64,000 bases of DNA from MFD04716-140 sp963703125 (lineage in GTDB: Bacteria > Bacteroidota > Bacteroidia > Flavobacteriales > Flavobacteriaceae), in the NCBI GenBank assembly GCA_963703125.1, contig OY969790.1, positions 3,782,001 through 3,846,000 on the forward strand. The letters run 5' to 3'. Within the stretch, counting starts at the first letter, position 1; every line of letters starts with the position of its first letter. Positions 19,757 to 28,931 of this stretch are shown piece after piece. The notes below the pieces were generated by a model that did not search any database, was not told the DNA's origin, and saw only the letters and a program-made list of their open reading frames with translations. The position numbers and the translations under genes are program-made.

Positions 19757-22123
19757 ATGGCAAAAAAGAAATCGGTCAAAAAAACTACGAAGGGTGAGAC
19801 CACCCCTCGAAAAAAGATACGATTAAAACCCTCAAAACAGAATAAGATCATATTAGGAAGCCTCTTGATGCTTTTTAGTATCGCTCTTTTCTTTTCTTTT
19901 ATATCCTTCTATTTTACTTGGCAAGACGATCAAAGCCTATTAACTGAATTTACCAATAGAAATAAAGGGGCAGAAAATCTGCTTAATAAATTTGGTGCAA
20001 GTGTGAGCCACTTTTTCCTTTATAAGGGATTTGGGCTGGCGGCTCTCATTTTTCCATTTTTACTATTTCTCACGGGGTTGCACCTGTTCATGAGCTTTAC
20101 AAAAAAAGGCTTGCTTAGAAAGTGGGTTTGGGGGCTTTTATTTGTTATTTGGATTTCGATTACCCTTGGTTTTTTTGCAACAAAGAGCCCACTTTTGGGG
20201 GGACTCGTAGGTTATGAAATGAATGATTTTCTGCAGGATTATGCAGGAAAGATCGGGGTTTTTCTCATTTTACTTTTTGGTCTTATATTTATACTCGTTA
20301 GTTTGTTCAAATTAACACCGGAAGGAATCGTCAGTTTTTTTATCGCCAAAAGAGCTTCCTTGGCTTCCGAATTTAAAAGCAAGCCAAAAGAAGGCTCTAT
20401 AACCATACCTTCGGATCCCTTGGACGAATCTCCCATAGTTTTTGATACCTACACCCATAAAGAAAATATTCCCGCGCTTAAGAAAGATACTGCCATAGAT
20501 GAATTGGAGGTAAACCCTCCAATCGATGACAACTTGGATATGGAAGTTGAAAAAATTGTCGTTGAGAAGGAAGAGAGCGACAATATTGCAGATAAATTAG
20601 TGGATGATTTTGGGGAATTTGACCCTACCCTTGAGCTTGCAAAATATAAGTTTCCGCCCATAGACCTTTTGGACCCGCACGGTGTTACGGGGGGCATCAC
20701 TATAAATCAGGAAGAATTAGAAGAGAATAAAAACAAAATTGTTGAAACCCTTCGAAACTATAAAATCGGAATTGCGCAGATAAAAGCCACTATAGGACCA
20801 ACTGTAACGCTATACGAAATTGTACCGGATGCGGGTATCAGAATTTCAAAAATTAAAAACCTTGAAGATGACATTGCCCTTTCCTTGGCGGCATTGGGAA
20901 TTAGAATAATAGCTCCGATCCCGGGCAAGGGCACCATTGGTATTGAGGTTCCCAATAAAAATCCGACAATTGTGTCTATGCGTTCGGTGATTGCTTCAAC
21001 CAAATTTCAAAATGCTGAAATGCAATTGCCCATTGCCTTTGGAAAAACAATTAGTAATGAAACCTTCGTGGTTGATCTTGCTAAAATGCCGCACTTATTA
21101 ATGGCGGGCGCAACCGGCCAAGGTAAATCGGTTGGTTTAAATGCAGTCCTCACTTCTCTTTTATACAAGAAGCATCCCGCTGAAGTAAAGTTCGTGCTTG
21201 TAGATCCAAAAAAAGTGGAACTTACCCTTTTTAATAAAATTGAAAGACACTTTTTGGCAAAACTACCCGATGTTGAAGATGCTATTATTACCGACAACAA
21301 CAAAGTGATTACAACCCTTAACTCCCTTTGCATTGAAATGGACAACAGATATGAACTATTGAAATTGGCAATGGTCCGTAATATCAAGGAGTACAACACA
21401 AAGTTCAAGACACGTAAACTGAACCCTAATGATGGTCACAAGTATTTACCTTATATCATATTGGTCATAGATGAGTTTGCCGATTTGATTATGACGGCCG
21501 GAAAAGAGGTGGAAACGCCAATTGCGCGATTGGCACAATTGGCCCGGGCAATAGGAATTCACTTGATAATTGCCACGCAAAGACCATCTGTCAATGTTAT
21601 TACTGGTATCATAAAAGCAAACTTTCCCGCACGTATTGCCTTTAGGGTTACGTCAAAGATTGATTCCAGAACCATTTTGGACACTCAAGGGGCAGATCAA
21701 TTAATAGGCAGGGGAGATATGTTGTTCACTCAGGGCAATGATGTGACCCGTTTGCAGTGTGCATTTGTAGACACTCCGGAAATAGCCAAAATCACTGAGT
21801 ATATTGGTTCACAACGTGCCTATCCGGAAGCCTATGAACTTCCTGAATATATTGGTGAGGATTCTGGCACAAGTCTTGATTATGACATATCTGAAAGAGA
21901 TGCCATGTTTCGTGAAGCGGCAGAAGTCATTGTGACCGCGCAGCAAGGCTCAGCTTCATTGATACAAAGAAAATTAAAATTAGGCTACAATCGGGCCGGT
22001 CGTATTATTGATCAATTGGAAGCGGCAGGTATCGTAGGGCCATTCGAAGGCAGTAAAGCAAGACAAGTGTTGATTACCGATTTAAGCAGCCTAGATCAAT
22101 TATTGAGTAACGAGTTAAAATAA
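19757..22123 (+). CDS. ftsK: DNA translocase FtsK
   Basis: 788 residues. A Lys-rich N-terminus precedes four membrane helices (about 30-200), an acidic linker (about 210-300) and the motor domain. Walker A is GATGQGKSVGLNAVL and Walker B is ILVIDEFADLI. The C-terminal gamma domain (SASLIQRKLKLGYNRAGRIIDQLEAAGIVG) reads the KOPS polarity sequences. The protein pumps chromosome ends through the division septum and activates XerCD at dif. It is followed at 3 nt by lolA. Confidence 0.97.
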   Translation: MAKKKSVKKTTKGETTPRKKIRLKPSKQNKIILGSLLMLFSIALFFSFISFYFTWQDDQSLLTEFTNRNKGAENLLNKFGASVSHFFLYKGFGLAALIFPFLLFLTGLHLFMSFTKKGLLRKWVWGLLFVIWISITLGFFATKSPLLGGLVGYEMNDFLQDYAGKIGVFLILLFGLIFILVSLFKLTPEGIVSFFIAKRASLASEFKSKPKEGSITIPSDPLDESPIVFDTYTHKENIPALKKDTAIDELEVNPPIDDNLDMEVEKIVVEKEESDNIADKLVDDFGEFDPTLELAKYKFPPIDLLDPHGVTGGITINQEELEENKNKIVETLRNYKIGIAQIKATIGPTVTLYEIVPDAGIRISKIKNLEDDIALSLAALGIRIIAPIPGKGTIGIEVPNKNPTIVSMRSVIASTKFQNAEMQLPIAFGKTISNETFVVDLAKMPHLLMAGATGQGKSVGLNAVLTSLLYKKHPAEVKFVLVDPKKVELTLFNKIERHFLAKLPDVEDAIITDNNKVITTLNSLCIEMDNRYELLKLAMVRNIKEYNTKFKTRKLNPNDGHKYLPYIILVIDEFADLIMTAGKEVETPIARLAQLARAIGIHLIIATQRPSVNVITGIIKANFPARIAFRVTSKIDSRTILDTQGADQLIGRGDMLFTQGNDVTRLQCAFVDTPEIAKITEYIGSQRAYPEAYELPEYIGEDSGTSLDYDISERDAMFREAAEVIVTAQQGSASLIQRKLKLGYNRAGRIIDQLEAAGIVGPFEGSKARQVLITDLSSLDQLLSNELK

Positions 22124-22126
22124 AAA

Positions 22127-22774
22127 ATGAAAATGGGAAAATATCTATTTCTAGCATTTGTATCAATTTCTTTTTTGGCAATGGGGCAAAGTTCAGATAA
22201 GGCCAAGGCCTTGCTTGATGATGTTTACAATAAAGTTAAAGCCTATGATAATATCGTTGTGGATTTTAAATATGTGCTAAATAATAAGGAAGCAGATATC
22301 AACAGTGAGACCCGAGGTGACGTTACCATGCAGGGCGACAAATATGTGGGTAATTTTTTTGGCTCCAAACAATTGTTCGATGGTTCCAAAGTCTATACGA
22401 TAGTTCCGGAAAATGAAGAAGTTACCATAGAATCCAAATCCGAAGACGAAGGTGCAATGACCCCTTCAAAAATGCTTACCTTCTATAAAAAAGGTTTTAA
22501 CTATGAATGGGATATATTACAGACGGTCCAAGGTCGAAAAATACAATTCGTAAAATTGATTCCGATAGATTCCAACTCGGAAATTAAGTCCGTTTTATTG
22601 GGTATTGACGTGGAAACCAAACACATTTACAAGCTTATTGAAACAGGCAGCAATGGTACAACGACAACCATCACCGTTAATTCTTTTAAAACCAATCAAC
22701 CGATATCAAAAACCTTATTTACTTTTGATGAAGGCAAATACAAGGCCGATGGCTACTACATCATAAGAAATTAA
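22127..22774 (+). CDS. lolA: Outer-membrane lipoprotein carrier protein
   Basis: 215 residues with a signal peptide ending near MGQSS. The mature protein has the LolA half-barrel pattern: DKAKALLDDVYNKVKAYDNI, then GDVTMQGDKYVGNF and FDGSKVYTIVPENEEV. It chaperones lipoproteins across the periplasm to the outer membrane, consistent with the many lipoproteins in this window. The gene is tightly packed between ftsK and the LptF/G gene. Confidence 0.92.
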   Translation: MKMGKYLFLAFVSISFLAMGQSSDKAKALLDDVYNKVKAYDNIVVDFKYVLNNKEADINSETRGDVTMQGDKYVGNFFGSKQLFDGSKVYTIVPENEEVTIESKSEDEGAMTPSKMLTFYKKGFNYEWDILQTVQGRKIQFVKLIPIDSNSEIKSVLLGIDVETKHIYKLIETGSNGTTTTITVNSFKTNQPISKTLFTFDEGKYKADGYYIIRN

Positions 22775-22778
22775 TGTT

Positions 22779-24290
22779 TTGAGAATTCTAGACCGATATA
22801 TTTTATCGAGGTTTCTATTTAACTTTTTCAGTTCGTTTGTAATATTGATGTTAATCTTCATATTTCAATCGATATGGCTTTTTATTGATGATATGGCAGG
22901 CAAAGGCTTGGATATTGTCATTATTGGAAAGTTCCTTCTTTATTTGATTCCTGAACTAATGGACAAGGTGATTCCCCTTACGGTACTCCTTTCATCCATT
23001 CTTACTTTTGGCACCTTTGCCGAAAATTATGAATTCGCAGCCATGAAAGCTTCAGGAATTTCACTTCAACGTGCAATGCTCAGTCTTATCTTTTTTATCG
23101 TTTTCTTAGGTGGTGTTACCTTTTATTTTGCCAATAATGTCATTCCTGCCTCACAGCAAAAATTCTTCAACCTTCGTCGCAATATTGCCAAGGTCAAACC
23201 AGCAGCTGCCATAGAGGAAGGTGCCTTTAGTGAATTTGAAGGAATGAGTATTAAAGTTGATAACAAGTATGGTGAAAAAGATCGCTTTTTAGAGAATGTA
23301 ACCATACATATAAAAGACAATACGAGCCAGAATAAAACCGTTATAAAAGCCAAAACTGGCGAGCTTGTAAGCAGCGAATCTTCTGATTTAATACAATTGG
23401 TATTGAGGGATGGGCATTACTATGAGGATATTTATACAAAAAACAATACTGATAAGGTTAAAAATCCTTTTGCCAGTGCAAATTTTGAGATTTATAGGAT
23501 GAATATTGAAATTCCAGATATGGAAGAGGATTTGGAGGAAGAGAGTAACATAGATACCGACAGGATGAAGAATGCCTCTCGCTTAATCAAGGATATCGAC
23601 TCCTTAAAAAATGACAATCTTAAAATTGTAAATGCTTTTTCCAAAAATATTTCGAACAGAATGGGGGCTTTCGTTCCTTTGCCACCTGTAGATTCCGTTT
23701 TTCTAAAAAAGCAGATCCAATATACTAGAGATACGCTTACCAAAACTGAAATGGACACGGGCACCAGCGTTATTCAAGAGCCCATCACCTCTATTGAGGA
23801 TATTGTTGAGCGGTTTAAAGATTGGCAGAAGATTCAGCTGATCTCCTCCGCCAAAAATTCCACAACGAGTATTATAGCATCCATACAAAGTAAAAAAGAA
23901 GATATGGATCGCAGGTTGAAGATTTATCGCATGCATATATTGTCATTACATAAAAAATATGCGCTGGCCCTTTCTTGCATCATACTGTTTTTTGTAGGAG
24001 CTCCTCTGGGTGCAATTATTAGAAAAGGAGGTTTGGGTCTTCCGATGGTAATCGCTATTATTTTATTTCTTACCTATTACTTTATAGGCGTTTTTGCTGG
24101 TAATTATGCCAAAGAGGGTAACATACATCCTATTCTTGGAGCATGGTTATCTACTTTGATAATGCTACCTTTGGGTGTAGTTTTGACAAAAAGGGCGACT
24201 GAAGATAAAGGGTTGATGAGTTTTGGTAGTATAATAGACCGATTCAGGGACTTATTTAAAAGAAAGAAGAATAAACCTGTGACAGTATGA
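22779..24290 (+). CDS. LptF/LptG family lipopolysaccharide export permease
   Basis: 503 residues. The YjgP/YjgQ fold is clear: LDRYILSRFLFNFFSSFVILM at the N-terminus, the cytoplasmic coupling segment FAENYEFAAMKASGISLQRAM, and three C-terminal helices (LSCIILFFVGAPLGAIIRKG). A large periplasmic jellyroll lies between them, with an insertion rich in acidic residues and Ser/Thr around 245-360. The start is TTG at 22779-22781, four bases after the lolA stop; no ATG is suitable. It overlaps the ribBA start by 4 nt (ATGA). F and G subunits cannot be told apart here. Confidence 0.9.
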   Translation: MRILDRYILSRFLFNFFSSFVILMLIFIFQSIWLFIDDMAGKGLDIVIIGKFLLYLIPELMDKVIPLTVLLSSILTFGTFAENYEFAAMKASGISLQRAMLSLIFFIVFLGGVTFYFANNVIPASQQKFFNLRRNIAKVKPAAAIEEGAFSEFEGMSIKVDNKYGEKDRFLENVTIHIKDNTSQNKTVIKAKTGELVSSESSDLIQLVLRDGHYYEDIYTKNNTDKVKNPFASANFEIYRMNIEIPDMEEDLEEESNIDTDRMKNASRLIKDIDSLKNDNLKIVNAFSKNISNRMGAFVPLPPVDSVFLKKQIQYTRDTLTKTEMDTGTSVIQEPITSIEDIVERFKDWQKIQLISSAKNSTTSIIASIQSKKEDMDRRLKIYRMHILSLHKKYALALSCIILFFVGAPLGAIIRKGGLGLPMVIAIILFLTYYFIGVFAGNYAKEGNIHPILGAWLSTLIMLPLGVVLTKRATEDKGLMSFGSIIDRFRDLFKRKKNKPVTV

Positions 24291-25429
24291 TTGCTGATAT
24301 GAAAAAGAGCTCACAATTGGATATGATCGAAGAAGCCATTGAAGAAATTCGCAATGGAAGAGTCATAATTGTCGTAGATGATGAGAATCGAGAAAATGAA
24401 GGTGATTTTTTGGCCGCAGCCGAGTTGGCAACTCCCGAGACCGTCAATTTTATGGCTACCCATGGCAAAGGTCTTATATGTGCGCCACTTACGGAAGGAA
24501 AATGTAAGGAGTTGGGGCTTCATATGATGGTCAGTCACAATACTGATCCATTGGAAACTGCTTTTACCGTTTCTGTGGACCTGCGAGGGAATGGAGTGAC
24601 TACGGGAATTTCGGCAGCGGATAGGGCAAAAACCGTATGTGCCCTGGCAAGTGATGATTCAAAAGCTCATGATTTTATTCGGCCTGGGCACATATTCCCA
24701 TTAATTGCCAAAGAAGGAGGGGTCTTAAGGAGAACAGGCCATACAGAAGCTGCTATTGATTTTGCGCGATTGGCAGGTTTAAAACCCGCAGGAATAATTG
24801 TGGAAATCATGAACGATGATGGCAGTATGGCCCGTCTTCCACAATTAATGGAAGTGGCCAAGAAATTTAATTTGAAGATTGTTTCTATCGAGGATTTGGT
24901 GGCTTATAGAATGGAGCATGATAGTCTCATCCACAAAAAGGAGGATTTTGAGATCACCACAAGATTTGGAAACTATCGACTTAGGGCCTATCAACAAACA
25001 ACCAACAATCACATACATATTGCCTTGACAAAAGGCAGTTGGAATAAAGATGAGGAAGTGCTTACGAGAATCAACTCCACCTGGGTAAATAACGATATTT
25101 TAGGAACCTTGACGAACGATCCCAACCAAAGGCTTGAGGATATGTTCACCACGCTAAACAAGGAAGGTAGAGGGGCGATCGTATTTATCAATCAAGATTC
25201 AGAATCCCTTAATCTACTTTCGAGACTTACAGAACTAAAGGAACTCCAAAAAAAGGGGGTGCTCAAAGCACCAAAAATTGATATGGATGCCCGCGACTTT
25301 GGTATAGGCGCGCAAATTTTACACGATTTGGATATTACCAAAATGCGGCTACTTAGCAATAGCGCACAGACCAAACGGGTTGGAATGGTTGGATATGGGC
25401 TGGAAATAGTTGAATATGTAAAGTATTGA
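24287..25429 (+). CDS. ribBA: RibBA-type protein: active DHBP synthase joined to a degenerate GTP cyclohydrolase II domain
   Basis: 380 residues. The N-terminal half (to about 210) is 3,4-dihydroxy-2-butanone-4-phosphate synthase, with DDENRENEGDFLAAAE (about 31-46) and RPGHIFPLIAKEGGVLRRTGHTE intact. The C-terminal half keeps the RibA fold (FGNYRLRAYQQ...DARDFGIGAQIL) but its zinc site is gone: the three Cys expected in the C-x10-C-x-C motif align with W266, N277 and P279. The catalytic RQEGRNIGL-type segment reads NQDSESLNL. It should therefore make the butanone phosphate but not open GTP. ATG 24299 (MKKSSQ) is an alternative start four codons in. It is the last gene of the plus-strand run. 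Confidence 0.9.
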   Translation: MIADMKKSSQLDMIEEAIEEIRNGRVIIVVDDENRENEGDFLAAAELATPETVNFMATHGKGLICAPLTEGKCKELGLHMMVSHNTDPLETAFTVSVDLRGNGVTTGISAADRAKTVCALASDDSKAHDFIRPGHIFPLIAKEGGVLRRTGHTEAAIDFARLAGLKPAGIIVEIMNDDGSMARLPQLMEVAKKFNLKIVSIEDLVAYRMEHDSLIHKKEDFEITTRFGNYRLRAYQQTTNNHIHIALTKGSWNKDEEVLTRINSTWVNNDILGTLTNDPNQRLEDMFTTLNKEGRGAIVFINQDSESLNLLSRLTELKELQKKGVLKAPKIDMDARDFGIGAQILHDLDITKMRLLSNSAQTKRVGMVGYGLEIVEYVKY

Positions 25430-25434
25430 TTGGT

Positions 25435-26625
25435 TCAAATATTTCGCAAAACTTCCACCATCGTTTCCGCTCTTTCACGGACATGCTCCTCACTCCATGA
25501 AAGTTTGATCAAACAAGAAATATTTCTACCCACCCAGTGATCAGATTGTGAAAAATCGATTTTTTTAAAATCCTGAATGCCCAACTGGACCTCCTTAGGT
25601 AAATTCCCCAAAGATTTTAGTTCAATCAAATGTTCCCATTTTCTATAATAGTGCCAATTATTGTCATACCAGTAAAAGCACCCATCCACTCCTACACTAT
25701 TTAGCAATTTATGAGCTTCTTTGGCCTGGTCTTCATTCGGCAAATAAAAACTTAGAAAGGCATAACTCTCTGTTCCCGCAGTAGGGACCCTTCTAAAGGT
25801 TATTCCTGGGACACTTTCCAGAGCTTCGCGAAGTACGGTGTAATTCTTCTTTTGTATATTTAAAAATTCATCCAATCTCCTAATCTGGGCAAGTCCCACA
25901 GCCGCATGCAACTCAGAAATTCTATAATTATATCCAAGAAAAGGATGGTTTTCGGCCCCTCTGTCCTTACCGACATGATCGTGCCCGTGATCGGAATACT
26001 TATCGGCATTCTGATAGTATAGTTCATTGTTGGTCACAACTGCACCACCTTCACCACAAGTAACAGTTTTCACATAATCAAACGAAAAACAACCCAAATC
26101 ACCGTAACTACCCAAGGGTTTTCCTTCATAGTAACCCCCTATTGCCTGGCAAGCATCCTCCAGCAAAATAATTTTATGCTCCTCGCATAATTCTTTCAAA
26201 GGCTTCAAATCGGCCATTGACCCGCACATATGAACTGGCATAATAACTTTTGTTCGAGTCGTAATAGCCTTTTCAACCGCAATGGGATCAAGAGTAAGGG
26301 TGTCGTCTACATCCACTAAAACAGGAATCGCTCCCAGAGCTAAAATGGATTCAAAACTCGCCACAAAAGTAAAAGTAGGAATAATAACTTCGTCCCCAGC
26401 CCCAATTCCGGTACTGGCCAAAGCAACCGTTAATGCTGCCGTTCCACTGCTGACAAGATGAACATGTTTTGCATTTAAAACCTTTCCAAGTTCGGTTTCC
26501 AACTCCCTTGCTTTCCACTTTCCAGCTCTCATGCCATCAAAACCATAGCGCATCAAGACACCGGTATCCAGCACCTCATTGACCTCATTTTTCTCCTTTT
26601 CCCCAAAAAGCTCAAATCCTGGCAT
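25435..26625 (-). CDS. DegT/DnrJ/EryC1/StrS family aminotransferase
   Basis: 396 residues. This PLP enzyme class aminates keto-sugars or makes related amino compounds. The Schiff-base Lys is K186 in GCFSFDYVKTVTCGEGG, and LLEDACQAIGGYYEG supplies the Asp that holds the pyridine nitrogen. The substrate loop NYRISELHAAVGLAQIRRLD is typical. The convergent stop lies 6 nt from ribBA. No sugar-biosynthesis cluster surrounds it, so the substrate is unknown. Confidence 0.88.
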   Translation of the reverse strand: MPGFELFGEKEKNEVNEVLDTGVLMRYGFDGMRAGKWKARELETELGKVLNAKHVHLVSSGTAALTVALASTGIGAGDEVIIPTFTFVASFESILALGAIPVLVDVDDTLTLDPIAVEKAITTRTKVIMPVHMCGSMADLKPLKELCEEHKIILLEDACQAIGGYYEGKPLGSYGDLGCFSFDYVKTVTCGEGGAVVTNNELYYQNADKYSDHGHDHVGKDRGAENHPFLGYNYRISELHAAVGLAQIRRLDEFLNIQKKNYTVLREALESVPGITFRRVPTAGTESYAFLSFYLPNEDQAKEAHKLLNSVGVDGCFYWYDNNWHYYRKWEHLIELKSLGNLPKEVQLGIQDFKKIDFSQSDHWVGRNISCLIKLSWSEEHVRERAETMVEVLRNI

Positions 26626-26658
26626 GCTTTAACGAATTATAAATTACAAAGGTTAAAT

Positions 26659-27294
26659 CTAGATTATTTCGATGATTGTTTCCTCCAGTTCCTTACGAAC
26701 CTTTTTAAAACTCGAAAACATATCATCTGCGGCCCTATGACCTATGGGAAGAACCAATACGGAAGTTAAATTTCTTTTATTCAGCTTCAATATGCGGTCA
26801 TACGCATCGGCCTCAAAACCCTCCATGGGACAGGAATCTATTTTCTCTAGGGCGCAGACCGTCAATAAGTTTCCCAAAGCCAAATATGCCTGATTTTTGG
26901 CCCATTCCCTTATCTCCTTTTCATCCTTTTTGGAAAAGTCTGTAATAAGGGCCTTTTCAAAAGGGTCCAATACCTCATTGCTTGTTCCCCTTATTTTACC
27001 CACCCTATTAAAATAATGGGAAATATATTGCGCATCAACTCTGTTCTGTATACAAATGACCAATACATGTGAAGCCTGCAAAACCTGTTTTTGACCATAG
27101 GAATGGGTCAATAATTGCTCCTGGATACCTTTATTCTTCAAGATCAATAAATTAATAGGCTGCAATCCGTATGATGTGGCCGTAAGGTTAAAGGCTTCTT
27201 TGATTTTCTGCAATTGGTCTAAGGATAGTTGACGCTCAGGGTCAAATTTCTTGACCGCATAGCGCCACTTTAGACTTTCAATGATGTTGAACAT
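26659..27294 (-). CDS. Nitroreductase family NAD(P)H oxidoreductase
   Basis: 211 residues, similar to NfsB-type flavoproteins. The FMN phosphate contacts are in ESLKWRYAVKKFDPERQLS, and the LALGNLLTVCALEKIDSCPMEGF segment is typical. The C-terminus (VLVLPIGHRAADDMF) closes the FMN site. These dimeric enzymes reduce quinones or nitroaromatics, and the natural substrate is not clear. It is 33 nt upstream of the aminotransferase and may be co-transcribed with it. Confidence 0.88.
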   Translation of the reverse strand: MFNIIESLKWRYAVKKFDPERQLSLDQLQKIKEAFNLTATSYGLQPINLLILKNKGIQEQLLTHSYGQKQVLQASHVLVICIQNRVDAQYISHYFNRVGKIRGTSNEVLDPFEKALITDFSKKDEKEIREWAKNQAYLALGNLLTVCALEKIDSCPMEGFEADAYDRILKLNKRNLTSVLVLPIGHRAADDMFSSFKKVRKELEETIIEII

Positions 27295-27331
27295 TTAACC
27301 TTGAAAATTACATTTATACTTAAAAATATAT

Positions 27332-28090
27332 TTAATTAAAAAACCAGAGTTTTAAGGCCATTGCCGTAACCATTACAATCATTAATGCTTTGACTATTCC
27401 ATCACCCTTATTTACTGACCACCTACTGGTCAACCACCCTCCGATAGCTTGACCCAATGCCAAAGTTAAGCCTATTTCCCAATCCAGTTTTCCATTAAGT
27501 CCAAAAAGTATGAGAGCCATAATAGAGTAAACCAGTACCACAGTGGCTTTTATAACATTTGACTTCATCAAGGTCAAATGATTAATGGATGATAATGCCA
27601 GTAGCATAAGAATACCGGTTCCCGCCTGAATGAAGCCTCCATAGATTCCGATGAAAAAGAAGATGATAATACCCCAATTACGATATTTCCCTTCCAGTCT
27701 TTCAACTAGTCCACCAAATTCCTTTTTTGGTTTGTAGAGCATCAAAACAACCATGAGCACCATTACCAATGCCAAAATTTTATTGAAGATGCCCTCATCT
27801 ATCCAAATAGCCAATCCCGTTCCCAAGGTAGTACCAAAGGTTGCGGCAATAGAAAGTTGCCAAATGAATTTTGAACTTACCTGCATACCCTTGCTCCCGT
27901 AACCTGCAACATTGGCAATTCCTTGAACCAATACTGCTATACGGTTTGTTCCATTGGCAACACTGGGCGGCAGCCCCATAAAAATTAGAATCGGAAGTGT
28001 GAGCAACGAACCGCCGCCAGCCAAAGTATTAATAAAAGCGACAAAAAGTCCTACTAGTACCAGTAAGACATAATAGTACCATTCCTCCAT
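27332..28090 (-). CDS. TauE/SafE family anion permease
   Basis: 252 residues with seven to eight hydrophobic helices. The repeat signature is present in each half: NTLAGGGSLLTLPILIFMGLPP with a following NGTNRIAVLVQ, and FIGIYGGFIQAGTGILMLLAL. Members export sulfite, sulfoacetate or other small organosulfur anions. No taurine or sulfite genes are adjacent, so the substrate is unassigned. Confidence 0.88.
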   Translation of the reverse strand: MEEWYYYVLLVLVGLFVAFINTLAGGGSLLTLPILIFMGLPPSVANGTNRIAVLVQGIANVAGYGSKGMQVSSKFIWQLSIAATFGTTLGTGLAIWIDEGIFNKILALVMVLMVVLMLYKPKKEFGGLVERLEGKYRNWGIIIFFFIGIYGGFIQAGTGILMLLALSSINHLTLMKSNVIKATVVLVYSIMALILFGLNGKLDWEIGLTLALGQAIGGWLTSRWSVNKGDGIVKALMIVMVTAMALKLWFFN

Positions 28091-28162
28091 TATGCAAAAA
28101 TAAGGTGAATTGTTCTCAAGAAATGTGAAGGTTTATACTATTTAAATTAATCGACAAGTCTA

Positions 28163-28924
28163 CTATTCCTTTAAAGGGGCGGTTTGCTCTTTAGTAGTTA
28201 CTCCCGCAGGAAGTTCTATAATTTTAAAGTTTCTAAAATGGATTTCTGCTCCTTCCGATTCTAGACATAGATAGCCCTTTTTGATGGAAGAATTACTTAT
28301 CCCATTTACAAATTTACCATTTACTGATAGTTTAATGGTTCCATCAATGCAGACTACCTTATATGAATTCCACTCTCCTTTTCCCAAAGCCCTATTCTCA
28401 ATTGATTTACTTCTTGTTCCTCGGGGATTGTCAGGGTCGGTTATAACTCCGCCAACACCAAAAAGCTCGCCATGGACATATGCAATTGGCGGTTTTACAC
28501 CATCCCTTATATTTTGATTTACCCAATCAAGTTCCAACATTTGAACCTCTACTCCACCGGGCAATCGGCTTTCAGGATCAGGTTCAGCATCACTCCAAAC
28601 GAATACGCCCGAGTTACCGCCAGCTTCCATATGACGCCATTCCACAAGCAGAATGAAATTCTCATATTGCTTTTCGGAGCGCATTACACCAATTGGCAAT
28701 CCTTTGCAAATCAAAAGGTCATTTTCTGTTCTCCATGTATCAAAATCGGTATTTACATTGATCCAATTTATGGGCTCCCCGATATTTTCTGGCAGATTCA
28801 CCATTATATCCAATGAAATTTCATTCCCAAAAGCAATGGGTTTTTCTTGACCAGATACGATTGTGGCCCTAGTGACGAATAAAATAAAAATTAGAGCTAT
28901 CGAAAAGTTTTGTTTAAATAACAT
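28163..28924 (-). CDS. Secreted DUF1080 (3-keto-disaccharide hydrolase-like) protein
   Basis: 253 residues. A signal peptide (to about GQEKP, residue 27) precedes a concanavalin-like jellyroll. Typical DUF1080 motifs are ENDLLICKGLPIGVMRSEK, YENFILLVEWRHMEAGGNSG and LPGGVEVQMLELDW, and the end is KGYLCLESEGAEIHFRNFKIIEL. Family members act on 3-keto-glycosides or other sugars in the periplasm. It starts 8 nt after the MocA-type oxidoreductase gene, which supports a shared carbohydrate pathway. Confidence 0.85.
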   Translation of the reverse strand: MLFKQNFSIALIFILFVTRATIVSGQEKPIAFGNEISLDIMVNLPENIGEPINWINVNTDFDTWRTENDLLICKGLPIGVMRSEKQYENFILLVEWRHMEAGGNSGVFVWSDAEPDPESRLPGGVEVQMLELDWVNQNIRDGVKPPIAYVHGELFGVGGVITDPDNPRGTRSKSIENRALGKGEWNSYKVVCIDGTIKLSVNGKFVNGISNSSIKKGYLCLESEGAEIHFRNFKIIELPAGVTTKEQTAPLKE

Positions 28925-28931
28925 GGGGCTA

